Source of the DNA: XYD12-FULL-36-8 sp964391015
GTDB lineage: Bacteria; Bacteroidota; Ignavibacteria; Ignavibacteriales; Ignavibacteriaceae
Direction of reading: 5' to 3'
Assembly (NCBI GenBank): GCA_964391015.1
Contig: CAYMKU010000017.1
Coordinates: 12,521 to 76,520, forward strand
DNA length: 64,000 nt
How positions within the stretch are numbered: position 1 is the first letter of the stretch; each line of letters opens with the position of its first letter. The notes under the pieces are model-generated. The model had not been told where the DNA came from. It made no database searches and saw only the letters and a program-made list of their open reading frames with translations. Position numbers and translations under genes: made by a program. Shown one piece after another: positions 53,910-62,690 of the stretch.

Positions 53910-53937
53910 GAAATATAACCTATAATGTTTATCGCAA
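53910..53937 (-). promoter_or_regulatory. Candidate aconitase promoter
   Basis: On the minus strand TTG (53935-53937) is followed after 17 bases by TATATTTC (53910-53917), seven of eight matches to TAnnTTTG. It lies 25 bases before the aconitase ATG. Confidence 0.45.
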
Positions 53938-54226
53938 GTTAAATTAATAAAAACCTATTAAAGTTACCTAACAAATTAGAAATCATTTAGAATTGCCCAA
54001 TCTTTCCCGGCTATAATCCATCCTTTCAAAATTTGAAATAGATATCATTCGTCCTTCAGAAAAATAATTGATATTATCTTAAGAAAGATAATCCCGAATA
54101 AGACGATTCTTTTTCAAACACAATCAGATACATGTAAATATTTTTCTGAATCATTCTAAGAAAATATTTTGATACAGAAAAAAGGTAATATGAGTAAGTA
54201 ACAACTTCAATTTCTAAGTTAATTTT

Positions 54227-54262
54227 ATTGACACATCCTAATACAGTCTCAATTTAAATTTG
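54227..54262 (+). promoter_or_regulatory. Candidate promoter of the pseudopilin-like operon
   Basis: ATTG (54227-54230) is followed after 24 bases by TAAATTTG (54255-54262), a full match to TAnnTTTG. The spacing is slightly longer than usual. It would give a leader of about 155 bases. Confidence 0.4.
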
Positions 54263-54426
54263 GTTTTGGGTTGAAAAGAAAAATTAAAAACCCAATCTCT
54301 TCAGCACAGCATTTGAATAACTAAAACAGCATTTGCGGGGGAAATTGATAAGTAAAAAAGTTATAAGGAACATGTAAGAAGTTACATGCTTAGGAATCAC
54401 AGAAAAAATGAAAAGGGTCCAGAAGA

Positions 54427-54939
54427 ATGAATAGTGGTCATACAATGTTAGCTGTTGGAGCAATGTTGCTTTTATCTGTAACAATTCTTGGGTTAAATGG
54501 AAAAATTTTAAATACCAGCAATGTACTTTATAATACAAAATTCGGAGTATTGGCAGTATCACTTGGAACATCAATCGTTGAGGAAGCAAACGGGAAAGCA
54601 TTTGATCTTGCCGGATCAGATGATGCGATCACTAGTTTGAGTCAACTTACACCTCCCTCGGGCTTGGGTCCAGCTGGAGGTGAGTATTATCCAGACTTCA
54701 ATGATTTTGATGACTTCAACGGATTCACTAAGACAGTGAACAATATGCCTTCTGCTGTTTTTACCATTTATTGCAAAGTATATTATGTATCAGATTCTAA
54801 CCCAACAGTTATCTCCAGCTCAACTACTTGGCATAAAAGAATTGATGTCTTTATCACAAGTCCATCAATGCGAAATGCAAACAATCAGCTAGACACAGTC
54901 AAATTGTCATCAGTTTATAGTTATTGGCACTTTAGATAG
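54427..54939 (+). CDS. Pseudopilin-like membrane protein 1
   Basis: A 170-residue protein with a single N-terminal hydrophobic helix (MLAVGAMLLLSVTILGLNGK) directly after MNSGHT, and an extracytoplasmic domain of about 140 residues with an acidic loop (PDFNDFDDFNGF). The layout is that of a type IV pilin or pseudopilin, but the prepilin peptidase motif (G followed by F-T-L-x-E) is absent; only G4 followed by H-T-M is seen, with no Glu5. It is first in a tight three-gene operon. Its sequence belongs to no family I can name. Confidence 0.7.
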   Translation: MNSGHTMLAVGAMLLLSVTILGLNGKILNTSNVLYNTKFGVLAVSLGTSIVEEANGKAFDLAGSDDAITSLSQLTPPSGLGPAGGEYYPDFNDFDDFNGFTKTVNNMPSAVFTIYCKVYYVSDSNPTVISSSTTWHKRIDVFITSPSMRNANNQLDTVKLSSVYSYWHFR

Positions 54940-54950
54940 GAGGTATAGAA

Positions 54951-55565
54951 ATGGGTTTTAGTGATATAATTGATCTAGCGGGTTCGATTCTTATAGGCGG
55001 ATTAATAATGCTCATCCTATTCAGAATGAATGATGCTGCCGCTGAAAATGTTTATAATAATGGTGGTGAATTAAGTTTACAACAAAATCTTGCAGTATCC
55101 GCAAAGGTACTTGAAGATGATTTCAGAAAGATTGGTTTTTGTGATGATTGGAAAAAAATTCCAGATCCCTCAAAATCAATTTTACTTGCAGATTCAAATA
55201 GGATTAAATTTCTTACAGATTTGGAAAAAAATGGCTCTCGCCCAGATGGGAACGTCGATACAATATATTATTACTTAGGGCCTACCTCTGAACTTTCACA
55301 AACACCTAATCCGAGAGATAGATTCTTATACAGAGTTGTGAACAGCGAAACACCTCAAGGGGTAAACCTTGGCATTACTCAGTTTAAATTGGTCTATTTT
55401 GATGCTTTAGGAGATACGATCAATTTTCCAATCACAACTCCAAGTGAAGCATATACTATAGAGATTAACCTCACTGTAGAAAATACCGCTGGTTATAATG
55501 AAAAATACTCTTCTGCATTTTGGCGGCAAATACGATTGGTTGCACGTAATCTAAGAAACAGATAA
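54951..55565 (+). CDS. Pseudopilin-like membrane protein 2 (PilW/PulJ-like)
   Basis: A 204-residue protein with an N-terminal hydrophobic helix (IIDLAGSILIGGLIMLILFRM). The body resembles PilW or PulJ minor pilins: early long helix (SLQQNLAVSAKVLEDDFRKI), NRIKFLTDLE, TIYYYLGP, RFLYRVVN, ITQFKLVYFD, and a final strand YTIEINLTVENT ahead of an arginine-rich end. No GFTLxE motif. A strong AGGAGG ribosome-binding site and an 11-base gap tie it to gene 1. Confidence 0.72.
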   Translation: MGFSDIIDLAGSILIGGLIMLILFRMNDAAAENVYNNGGELSLQQNLAVSAKVLEDDFRKIGFCDDWKKIPDPSKSILLADSNRIKFLTDLEKNGSRPDGNVDTIYYYLGPTSELSQTPNPRDRFLYRVVNSETPQGVNLGITQFKLVYFDALGDTINFPITTPSEAYTIEINLTVENTAGYNEKYSSAFWRQIRLVARNLRNR

Positions 55566-55577
55566 GGAGATTAGAAA

Positions 55578-56810
55578 ATGGCAGGTAAGGCAGCTTTATT
55601 TTTAGTTGTTGGTTTTAGTATAATATTTTTAACAATAGGAAAAAACTTTGGCGGATTATCCACGCGTGCTGTTGATAATTTAACGGATTATTACACTGAA
55701 ACTGTCTCCCATGATATCTCGACTACTGGAGCAAATATGGCATGTAATAAAATATTCATAGATCCCACATGGACGTCGGGTTACAATTTAGATTTTACGA
55801 ATGGTGTTTTTAAAGATGGTAGATTAAGAGTACGTGTCGATGTTATTGATGCATTTAAGAATATCAGACGAATTACTTCTTATGGGACTTATAACGGGGT
55901 AACAAATAGTGTATCTGTTACACTCCAACCAAGTAAATTTTCTAAGTTCGCTTATTATTCCGTTAGTGAAGGAAGTAGTATATATTGGATTACGGGAGAT
56001 ACAGTTTGGGGACCATTTCACACTCAAGATTATTTACGAGTGAGCGGTAATCCGGTGTTTTGGGGTAAAGCTACAACAAAGAGAAGCGTCGTCAAAAACC
56101 CAAGTAGCAGTAATCCTAAGTTTTATGGTGGTTTTGAAAAAGGGGTTAATTTACCATTACCAAGCGATGGTTTGACCCCTCTCTTGAATGCCGCAACTTC
56201 CGATGGAAAACTTTTTGCAGGAAAAGATACAATGTATTTAACATTTGCCAGTGATAGTATAAAATACAAACATAGATATAACGGCGTCACAACTACGGTT
56301 CACAAAGATTCAATTGCCCCAAACGGAGTAATATTTGCTAAAAATTCTGTGCTAAGAATAAAAGGTGTTGTAAAAGGACAATTCTCAGTAGTGGCTTCTG
56401 ATAGTAATAACAACGGAAGGGGAAAAATATTTATAGATGATGATATTGTGTACAACACTGATCCGCGAGTAGATCCTACTTCCGAAGATGTACTTGGAAT
56501 CATAGCACGAAATGAGATTCTCGTTACTGAAAACTCGGCAAACAATAGCAGCATAAATATTCACGGTTCGATTTACAGTGAGACAAAAGGATTTGGAGCA
56601 GAAAATTATAGTACAAGACCTGTTAGTGGAAGTATTAATCTACTTGGAGGAATAATTCAAAATACAAGAGGAGCTGTTGGTACATTCAGCGGCTCAACAA
56701 TTAATCATGGTTTTTCAAAACGTTACCGCTATGATGAACGTCTTATGTTCAGCTCGCCCCCAATGTATCCGGGAACAGGATCTTTTGAAATAGTATCGTG
56801 GTTAGAGTGA
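55578..56810 (+). CDS. Pseudopilin-like membrane protein 3 (PilX/DUF4900-like)
   Basis: A 410-residue protein with an N-terminal hydrophobic helix (AALFLVVGFSIIFLTIG). A helix with ISTTGANMACNKIF follows, then a body rich in Gly, Ser and Asn that includes WGPFHTQDYLRVSGNPVFWG and the beta-helix-like region INIHGSIYSE, ending GTGSFEIVSWLE. This is the pattern of PilX-type minor pilins with a large C-terminal domain, where 'WGPFHTQ-L-V-G-P-FWG' resembles the polymer-forming beta-helix domain. No prepilin motif. AGGAG precedes the ATG, 12 bases after gene 2. Confidence 0.72.
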   Translation: MAGKAALFLVVGFSIIFLTIGKNFGGLSTRAVDNLTDYYTETVSHDISTTGANMACNKIFIDPTWTSGYNLDFTNGVFKDGRLRVRVDVIDAFKNIRRITSYGTYNGVTNSVSVTLQPSKFSKFAYYSVSEGSSIYWITGDTVWGPFHTQDYLRVSGNPVFWGKATTKRSVVKNPSSSNPKFYGGFEKGVNLPLPSDGLTPLLNAATSDGKLFAGKDTMYLTFASDSIKYKHRYNGVTTTVHKDSIAPNGVIFAKNSVLRIKGVVKGQFSVVASDSNNNGRGKIFIDDDIVYNTDPRVDPTSEDVLGIIARNEILVTENSANNSSINIHGSIYSETKGFGAENYSTRPVSGSINLLGGIIQNTRGAVGTFSGSTINHGFSKRYRYDERLMFSSPPMYPGTGSFEIVSWLE

Positions 56811-57012
56811 TCAATTCAATTTAATCTCATAATGAATTATCAAAGATGTAAGATGAAATTGCTGAGCAAAGAAATAATTACCGATAAGTATTTTCAAATA
56901 AAAAATTGATTCACATTTTATTAGCAATATCAAAATATATCGCAGGTATAATAGTTGTATTACTTTAAAAAATTAATTCACCATAGATTCACTGAAAAAA
57001 TTGGTCCCTCAA

Positions 57013-57279
57013 ATGAATGGTAAAAGTATTGACACGAATGATAATGTAAAACAAATGCGAAGAGAACAACTTATCGATTATTGCCTACAAATTGGCATGC
57101 CGGTAGTTGGAGATGAAGATGAAGAAACATTAGAAATGTATATTGAGATGGCAAATGATGACGACTTTGATGACTTAGATTTGAATGACAATGATTTTAA
57201 TGATGAAAGAAAAGCTAATGTGAATTCTCATGCAAAGAGTAAGAGTATATTAGGAAAACTTGTCTCACTCTTTATGTAA
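57013..57279 (+). CDS. Acidic orphan protein
   Basis: An 88-residue protein with no known domain. A short helical N-terminal half (MRREQLIDYCLQIGMPVVGD) is followed by a strongly acidic stretch (ANDDDFDDLDLNDNDFND) and a basic, hydrophobic end (SKSILGKLVSLFM). The start is ATG 57013; TTG 57001 is less likely. No ribosome-binding site is evident. It has its own terminator, and it could be an independent gene or the distal gene of the pseudopilin operon (202-base gap). Confidence 0.55.
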   Translation: MNGKSIDTNDNVKQMRREQLIDYCLQIGMPVVGDEDEETLEMYIEMANDDDFDDLDLNDNDFNDERKANVNSHAKSKSILGKLVSLFM

Positions 57280-57305
57280 AGTTTCAGAAGAGGGACCGCA
57301 AAATT

Positions 57306-57332
57306 AAAAGCCGCTGAACAAGCGGCTTTTTT
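57306..57332. terminator. Bidirectional intrinsic terminator
   Basis: AAAAGCCGCT (57306-57315) pairs with AGCGGCTTTT (57321-57330) around the loop GAACA, followed by TT on plus and preceded by A-rich sequence for the minus strand. It serves the convergent acidic orphan and GroES-like genes. Confidence 0.85.
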
Positions 57333-57714
57333 ATATCATATCGAGCAAATCACTTCTTATTAATAACAGTACCGAGGATTGAGGAACAATGAGGAGTTTT
57401 TCTTTTTCAAATTCAATTTCAAATGCCTCTTTCCTCAAAAATATTGCTAAATCTCCCTCCTTTGCTTGCAGGGGTATGTACTTAACTTTTTCTTTTGACT
57501 CTTTCCATGGTTCTTCATCGATGTTGGAGGCGGTGGGATAACCTGGACCAACTTTTATAACATAACCACTCTGAATTTTCTCTTTTTCAGAAACACCTGG
57601 TGGAAGATATAAACCACTTGCAGTTTTAGAGCTGTCTTCTTCGGGACGGATTAATACACGATCCCCTACTACAATAAATCTTTCAAGGTTTTTTAGCTTT
57701 ATTGTCACATTCAT
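57331..57714 (-). CDS. GroES-like co-chaperone family protein
   Basis: A 127-residue protein with the GroES fold: RFIVVGDRVLIRPEED, mobile loop KTASGLYLPPGVSEKEK, GYVIKVGPG and EGDLAIFLRKEAFEIEF. It is about 30 residues longer than GroES, with an insertion after the central strand (YPTASNIDEEPWKESKEK). The mobile-loop tripeptide is LYL rather than IVL. groEL is not adjacent. It is a divergent paralogue of the true GroES that many Bacteroidetes carry, and its partner is unknown. Confidence 0.85.
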   Translation of the reverse strand: MNVTIKLKNLERFIVVGDRVLIRPEEDSSKTASGLYLPPGVSEKEKIQSGYVIKVGPGYPTASNIDEEPWKESKEKVKYIPLQAKEGDLAIFLRKEAFEIEFEKEKLLIVPQSSVLLLIRSDLLDMI

Positions 57715-57899
57715 ACAAAAAAATTATTAATATTTGATTAAATATATTAAAGTTTGAACTGATTCGAATATTATTTCGTTTTATAATTTCTACAGAAACA
57801 AAAAACTTCATTGAAAATTTCGAGCAGTATAACTTTTATTTCAATTAGCTTCATATTATTATAATTTAGAATCTTATTTTATTAAAATTTAATTTTGTG

Positions 57900-58493
57900 A
57901 TGAAAAACTTTTGGGACGAAAGATACTCTACTAAAGAATACATTTACGGAGTTCAACCGAATCAATTCTTCAAAGAACAACTTAATAATTTAAAACCAGG
58001 AAAAATTCTCATGGTTGGTGAGGGTGAAGGCAGGAATGCAGTTTATGCCGCCCAACTTGGTTGGCGGGTTGATGCAATTGATTCAAGTTCGGTTGCAAAA
58101 GAAAAAGCATTAAGGTTGGCAAAACAAAATAGCATCGTGTTAAATTATTTCACTACTGATATAACCGCCTACGATTTCACCAAGGGAAATTATGATGCAA
58201 TTGGAATAATCTTTCTTCACATGAACAAAAGCGACAGTAAAAACTTACATAAAAAATGTATCTCTGCTTTGTGTAACAATGGCAAAGTAATACTTGAACT
58301 TTTTTCTAAAAATCAATTTGGAAAGACTTCTGGAGGACCGCAAGATTTATCTATGCTTTACTCTTTAGAACAGATTGGAAATAATTTTTTGCCACTTAAA
58401 CATGAATTGCTGCGAGAGGAGAATATTCTATTGTCTGAAGGCGAGTTTCATCATGGTGAAGCATCTGTAGTAAGATTTGTTGGAGTAAAATGA
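57900..58493 (+). CDS. SAM-dependent methyltransferase, class I
   Basis: A 197-residue enzyme similar to TehB/SmtA. MKNFWDERYSTKEYIYGVQP at the N-terminus, the SAM-binding motif KILMVGEGEGRNAVYAA, then VDAIDSS and YDAIGIIFLHM follow the class I order. Substrate unknown. Its end overlaps the glycosyltransferase start by four bases (ATGA), so the two are translationally coupled. ATG 57900 is chosen; GTG 57897 just ahead is in frame. Confidence 0.88.
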   Translation: MKNFWDERYSTKEYIYGVQPNQFFKEQLNNLKPGKILMVGEGEGRNAVYAAQLGWRVDAIDSSSVAKEKALRLAKQNSIVLNYFTTDITAYDFTKGNYDAIGIIFLHMNKSDSKNLHKKCISALCNNGKVILELFSKNQFGKTSGGPQDLSMLYSLEQIGNNFLPLKHELLREENILLSEGEFHHGEASVVRFVGVK

Positions 58494-59746
58494 AAAAAGT
58501 TCTATTCGTAACTTATTTTTGGCCTCCATCTGGAAAAGCTACTTTGCATTGGCCTTTAGATATGATAAAATATCTTCCTGATTATGATTGGCACCCAACA
58601 CTTTTAACCAGCAAAGAAGACACATTCTCTCAGAAAGATGAAAGTTTATTAAATATCATTGATCCAACTCTTATAGTATTAAAAACTAATTCTCCTGAAC
58701 CATTCAATTTCTACAAAAAATTTCTTGGTAAAAAGAAAGATGAAATTCTTGTTGCCTCCGAAACTATTTCCAAAGCTAAAAAAGGGGCTAAACACAAACT
58801 TGCAGTTTGGATTCGAATGAATTTGTTTGTTCCCGATGCAAGAATTGGTTGGTATCTTCCTTCCATAAGTGAGGGTAGAAAATTTCTTACAGGGAATTAT
58901 TTTAATTCTATAGTGTCCATTGGCCCTCCACATACTTCGCATCTTATTGCTAAAAGACTATCTAGAATGTTCCGAATCCCTCACATACCTGTTTTTATTG
59001 ACCCGTGGACAGATATTGTTTATTATAAAGATTACAGAAGAACTAAAATTACATTAGCAATTGATAATTACTTTGAAAAAAGTGTCTTACAAAATGCGAA
59101 ACGTGTGGTATTTGTTACAAAAACTATGCAAGCTGATTATATCCAAAAATATGATTGGTTAAAAAATAAATCAGATGTTCTATACTGGGGATATAATGAA
59201 GAGAACTTTAGCCGTTTGATGATTCAACAACAATCAAACGAAGAAGTTTTGCTTCATGCTGGAAATATTTTTGATTATCAAAATCCAAGAGCACTTTGGA
59301 AATATATAAATGAACTGGTTAACAAAGGAAGAAAATTCAAAATTAAGTTTATTGGAACAGTAGGACCTGAAATTAAAAACAATTTAAAGGAAATCGGCTT
59401 AACAGATGTAACTGAATATTTAGGGTTTCTGAATTATTCAGATATGCTTAAAGAATTACACAAAGCAAGCTATTTGATGGTTTGTGCATCAGAGCCAAGA
59501 CACGTTCCAGGAAAGCTGTTCGAGTATTTAAGAACTGGAAAACCTATTATTGCTTTTGGTGATGGAAATGAAGAAGTAAAAAATATACTCTCTCGTGCAA
59601 ATGCAGGAATGTTATTTAGTTACTCACAAGACGGCCGGGAGTTTTTTGAGAATTTATCAAGGTTCAAAGTTGATATTAACTTTGTAAAAGAATTTGATCG
59701 GAAAAACATTGCGAAAGATTTAGCAGAGATTATGAATCACATTTAA
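58490..59746 (+). CDS. Glycosyltransferase, GT4-like
   Basis: A 418-residue GT-B glycosyltransferase. The N-terminal domain begins KKVLFVTYFWPPSGKA and contains SIGPPHTSHLIAKRL. The C-terminal donor domain has HAGNIF, FIGTVGPEIKNNL, YLGFLNYSDML and the retaining-family acidic motif EPRHVPGKLFEYLRTGKPII (E-x7-E-like). It is likely involved in surface polysaccharide or glycoprotein assembly with the neighbouring genes. Confidence 0.88.
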   Translation: MKKVLFVTYFWPPSGKATLHWPLDMIKYLPDYDWHPTLLTSKEDTFSQKDESLLNIIDPTLIVLKTNSPEPFNFYKKFLGKKKDEILVASETISKAKKGAKHKLAVWIRMNLFVPDARIGWYLPSISEGRKFLTGNYFNSIVSIGPPHTSHLIAKRLSRMFRIPHIPVFIDPWTDIVYYKDYRRTKITLAIDNYFEKSVLQNAKRVVFVTKTMQADYIQKYDWLKNKSDVLYWGYNEENFSRLMIQQQSNEEVLLHAGNIFDYQNPRALWKYINELVNKGRKFKIKFIGTVGPEIKNNLKEIGLTDVTEYLGFLNYSDMLKELHKASYLMVCASEPRHVPGKLFEYLRTGKPIIAFGDGNEEVKNILSRANAGMLFSYSQDGREFFENLSRFKVDINFVKEFDRKNIAKDLAEIMNHI

Positions 59747-59763
59747 TAAGATAAAACTTCTAA

Positions 59764-60795
59764 TCACCCCTGGCTCTCGATTATCTCTTCATAATTAAAA
59801 ATATTGTACACACCCTTAAGTTTTCTATATAAGTATAAAAGCGGAGTTTTCCAGGAAACTGATTGCTTTGTAACTCCATTGGAATTAATGGTATTGTCTA
59901 AAATTTGAATTTGATCTTTAAGTTTACCCAGTTCACCAACGTACGGTTTATAAAATGTATCAATTACATTTTGTGTAAGTACTCGTCTACCCAGTTCAAC
60001 TTTTTCATTAGTAAAAAACTTCAAGTAATGAAAGTGGTAGAAGATCACTTCGAATTTTTTGTCTGAGTGGTTTTCAGTTCCGATCAAACGTTTATTCTCA
60101 ACGCTAAATTTATATTGCTGGACATTCCACGAAGCAATGCCACCCCCAAGATGTTGTAGAACATGAACGCTTTCAAAACGATCCGTCCAATCATCAAGAT
60201 AAAGTTGATCACCAAATTTTCCATCCTCGTAACGTGCATAACACCATTCAAGACACCTTTCGCGCCACCATCTAAGTACTCTTAAACCTTTTTCGTCATT
60301 TTTAAAGGTAATGAACTGAACACAATACTTTCCGCTTTTAACTTCTTTATTGTATTGAGGAGAATAGCGATGTTCAGTTATTAAAATTGATTTGTTTCCA
60401 AGTTCTTTAAAGATTGGCTCAGGTGAAGAATAAAAATAAATATCGGCATCAAGATACGTACAGCTTTCAACCTTATATTTTTCAAGGACGTAAAGAATTG
60501 TTGATGAAGTGCTTGTCCAACAATACTCTGCTGGTGTTCGAGTTGGTTTTACTTTTAAAAGTTCTTCATCTTCAAATTGTTTAAGAGAAATAATTGTAGC
60601 TTTATCAAGGCCCAATTTTGTTAAAACATCAAAACACTTATTGTCAAAAGCAAAAATGTAAAGATGGAAATCCCCACAATGTTTCAACAGCGAGTTGTAA
60701 AGCGCAAGTCCGCGAGTAAGGTAATTAGAATCGAAAAGGGTGCAAAAGTTATACAAGTTTGATAAAAATAAATTTTTCTTGTTGAAATTAAGCAT
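59764..60795 (-). CDS. Glycosyltransferase with GT-A fold, DxD motif
   Basis: A 343-residue enzyme. NFCTLFDSNYLTRGLALYNS begins the nucleotide-binding half, and SCTYLDADIYFYSSPEPIF holds the DxD metal motif. RWWRERCLEWCYARYEDGKF, GDQLYLDDW and LQHLGGGIASWN are blocks of a GT8-like uncharacterised family that adds sugars in surface glycan clusters. It converges with the GT4 gene and is divergent from the T9SS cargo gene across 38 bases. Confidence 0.85.
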   Translation of the reverse strand: MLNFNKKNLFLSNLYNFCTLFDSNYLTRGLALYNSLLKHCGDFHLYIFAFDNKCFDVLTKLGLDKATIISLKQFEDEELLKVKPTRTPAEYCWTSTSSTILYVLEKYKVESCTYLDADIYFYSSPEPIFKELGNKSILITEHRYSPQYNKEVKSGKYCVQFITFKNDEKGLRVLRWWRERCLEWCYARYEDGKFGDQLYLDDWTDRFESVHVLQHLGGGIASWNVQQYKFSVENKRLIGTENHSDKKFEVIFYHFHYLKFFTNEKVELGRRVLTQNVIDTFYKPYVGELGKLKDQIQILDNTINSNGVTKQSVSWKTPLLYLYRKLKGVYNIFNYEEIIESQG

Positions 60796-60833
60796 TTTAA
60801 AACTTATGTTTAAAGAAAAATATAGGGGGCTTT

Positions 60834-62690
60834 ATGCGTAACCTAAAAAGTTTCGTTTCCCTTTGCTTGGCTTTATTCATATTGAATTTCAAGATCACTT
60901 CTGCCCAACAACCTTTTAATTTAACATTTGGTGGCAATGGTATAGATGCTACATTGTCTTGCACTATTACTGCCGACAATTCATATATTATAGGCGGTCA
61001 CACCTATTCATTCCAAGTCGACAGCTCTGATTTATATTTAGTAAAAATAAATGAGGCGGGAAATATTGTCTGGAATAAAACCTATGGTAATTTCGGAATT
61101 GATGGAATTAGAGAAATAAAAAAAACGAATGATAATGGTTATATCTTGGGTGGATATTCGGGCAGTGGAATTTACTGGGATTTTCTAGTAATGAAAGTTG
61201 ATTCTCTTGGTAATCCTGCATGGGCAAAATCTATTGGGGGATTTTATCCTGATGAATGTCTTGCAGTTTCTCAAACAAAAGATAATGGCTATATAGCTGC
61301 AGGACATACGAAAAGTTACGGATCATACCCCTCAGGTTATTATGCTGACTTTTATCTTATCAAATACAGTTCATCTGGTGAAGTGGTATGGAAAAAAGTT
61401 TTCGGCTGGGATTATCATGATTGGGCACATTATGTTACACAAACCAAAGATAATGGCTATGCTGTACTTGGATATTCAGATTTAGGTAACTACTACGTAG
61501 ATTATGATATTACCTTAGTTAAGACTGACAGTGTGGGAAATATTATATGGACAAAAGCATACGCTTTGAATGGCGATGAATATGCTTTTGAGTTTAAAGA
61601 AACTGAAGATGGTGAGTTTGTGATTGCAGGTTATACTAAAACCCAAAATATTTTTTTAATAAAAACCACCTCTGAAGGAACTGTCCGTTGGGCAAAACAA
61701 TTCATGGGAGTTCAAGACTGTTATGCTTATTCATTAAACTCTTGCAGTGATGGAGGATTTATTATTGGTGGTCAGGTTGGCAGTACTAATTCTGATGCAA
61801 TTCTAATTCGAACAGATTCCGACGGTAATATTAAATGGGCAAGAAAATACGCAGGAAATGGTTCGGAATCTTTTTCAGACGTTAAAGAAATTGCAAACAA
61901 AGAATTTTTAGCTTCAGGTAATACAAATAGCATCGGAGATTACTCTGTCAATATACTTATAATTAAAACTGATTCTATTGGACAATCTGTATGTCCATCC
62001 AATACAATTAACTTATCAGCACAACAATTTAGTCCGACCGCCTATCAATTCTTTAACTTCCATACACTTTCAGGGGGCGATCCTTATGATTGGAATTATA
62101 CAGTAAAAAATCCAACCCCAACAATCTATTCTTCTTGCATAGTTCCCGTTGAACTTCTTCTATTTGACTATTTCATAAATAAAAACAATGTGGAGCTTTG
62201 TTGGTCTACGGCAACTGAGCTGAACAACCAAAGATTTGAAATTTATAGAAATGATATGCTGGTCGGTTTTAAAGAAGGACATGGTACAACAATTACTAGA
62301 CATGATTACAGTTTTAGTGACACACCCCCTCAAACTGGGAAATATATTTACAAGATTGTACAAATAGACTATGACGGAAGTAAAAATGAGGTGGGGAAAG
62401 TAGAGATTTTCTTCAATCAGATCCCAATTAAATATGAATTATCACAAAATTATCCCAACCCTTTCAATCCGGCAACAACTATTAATTTTGCTTTACCACA
62501 AACGAGTGAGGTAGTTCTAAAAGTTTATGATTTATTAGGAAGAGAAATGGAAACCTTGGTTAATGAGGAAAAAGAAGCAGGCTATCATGAAGTAGTTTTT
62601 GACGGCTCAAGATTTTCAAGTGGAACATATATTTATACCTTAAGAACAAATAATTTTTCTGAATCAAAAAAACTCTTGCTAATTAAGTAA
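60834..62690 (+). CDS. Secreted repeat protein with T9SS type A sorting domain
   Basis: A 618-residue exported protein. Signal peptide ends ITSAQ. About seven repeats of ~50 residues follow, each with the pattern T-x-D-x-GY-x2-GG-x-T, D-x-YLVK-D-x-G-x2-W-x-K (for example ADNSYIIGGHT, TNDNGYILGGYS, TKDNGYAVLGYS). They may form a beta-propeller or solenoid. A fibronectin-like module (VELLLFDYF, CWSTATELNNQRFEIYR) leads to the C-terminal signal YELSQNYPNPFNPATT ending SESKKLLLIK, the T9SS type A signal of Ignavibacteria. The product is exported by the type IX system and anchored or released at the cell surface. AGGGGG precedes the ATG. It ends 12 bases inside the FkbM gene on the other strand. 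Confidence 0.93.
   Translation: MRNLKSFVSLCLALFILNFKITSAQQPFNLTFGGNGIDATLSCTITADNSYIIGGHTYSFQVDSSDLYLVKINEAGNIVWNKTYGNFGIDGIREIKKTNDNGYILGGYSGSGIYWDFLVMKVDSLGNPAWAKSIGGFYPDECLAVSQTKDNGYIAAGHTKSYGSYPSGYYADFYLIKYSSSGEVVWKKVFGWDYHDWAHYVTQTKDNGYAVLGYSDLGNYYVDYDITLVKTDSVGNIIWTKAYALNGDEYAFEFKETEDGEFVIAGYTKTQNIFLIKTTSEGTVRWAKQFMGVQDCYAYSLNSCSDGGFIIGGQVGSTNSDAILIRTDSDGNIKWARKYAGNGSESFSDVKEIANKEFLASGNTNSIGDYSVNILIIKTDSIGQSVCPSNTINLSAQQFSPTAYQFFNFHTLSGGDPYDWNYTVKNPTPTIYSSCIVPVELLLFDYFINKNNVELCWSTATELNNQRFEIYRNDMLVGFKEGHGTTITRHDYSFSDTPPQTGKYIYKIVQIDYDGSKNEVGKVEIFFNQIPIKYELSQNYPNPFNPATTINFALPQTSEVVLKVYDLLGREMETLVNEEKEAGYHEVVFDGSRFSSGTYIYTLRTNNFSESKKLLLIK

Larger units (their letters stand above)
53886..54426. 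other. 541-base spacer between aconitase and pseudopilin-like operon
   Basis: It holds two divergent promoters (53910-53937 minus, 54227-54262 plus) and an untranslated leader of about 150 bases for the plus-strand operon. In the leader, GGGTT (54267-54271 area) pairs with AACCC about 20 bases on, and TGTAA-GAAG-TTACA forms a small hairpin near 54375. I recognise no riboswitch and no gene. Confidence 0.45.

Noticed and set aside
54284..54601. Minus-strand frame of 105 codons in the leader of the pseudopilin-like operon
   Set aside because: It overlaps the start of a well-supported plus-strand gene with strong downstream coupling and has no recognisable domain.
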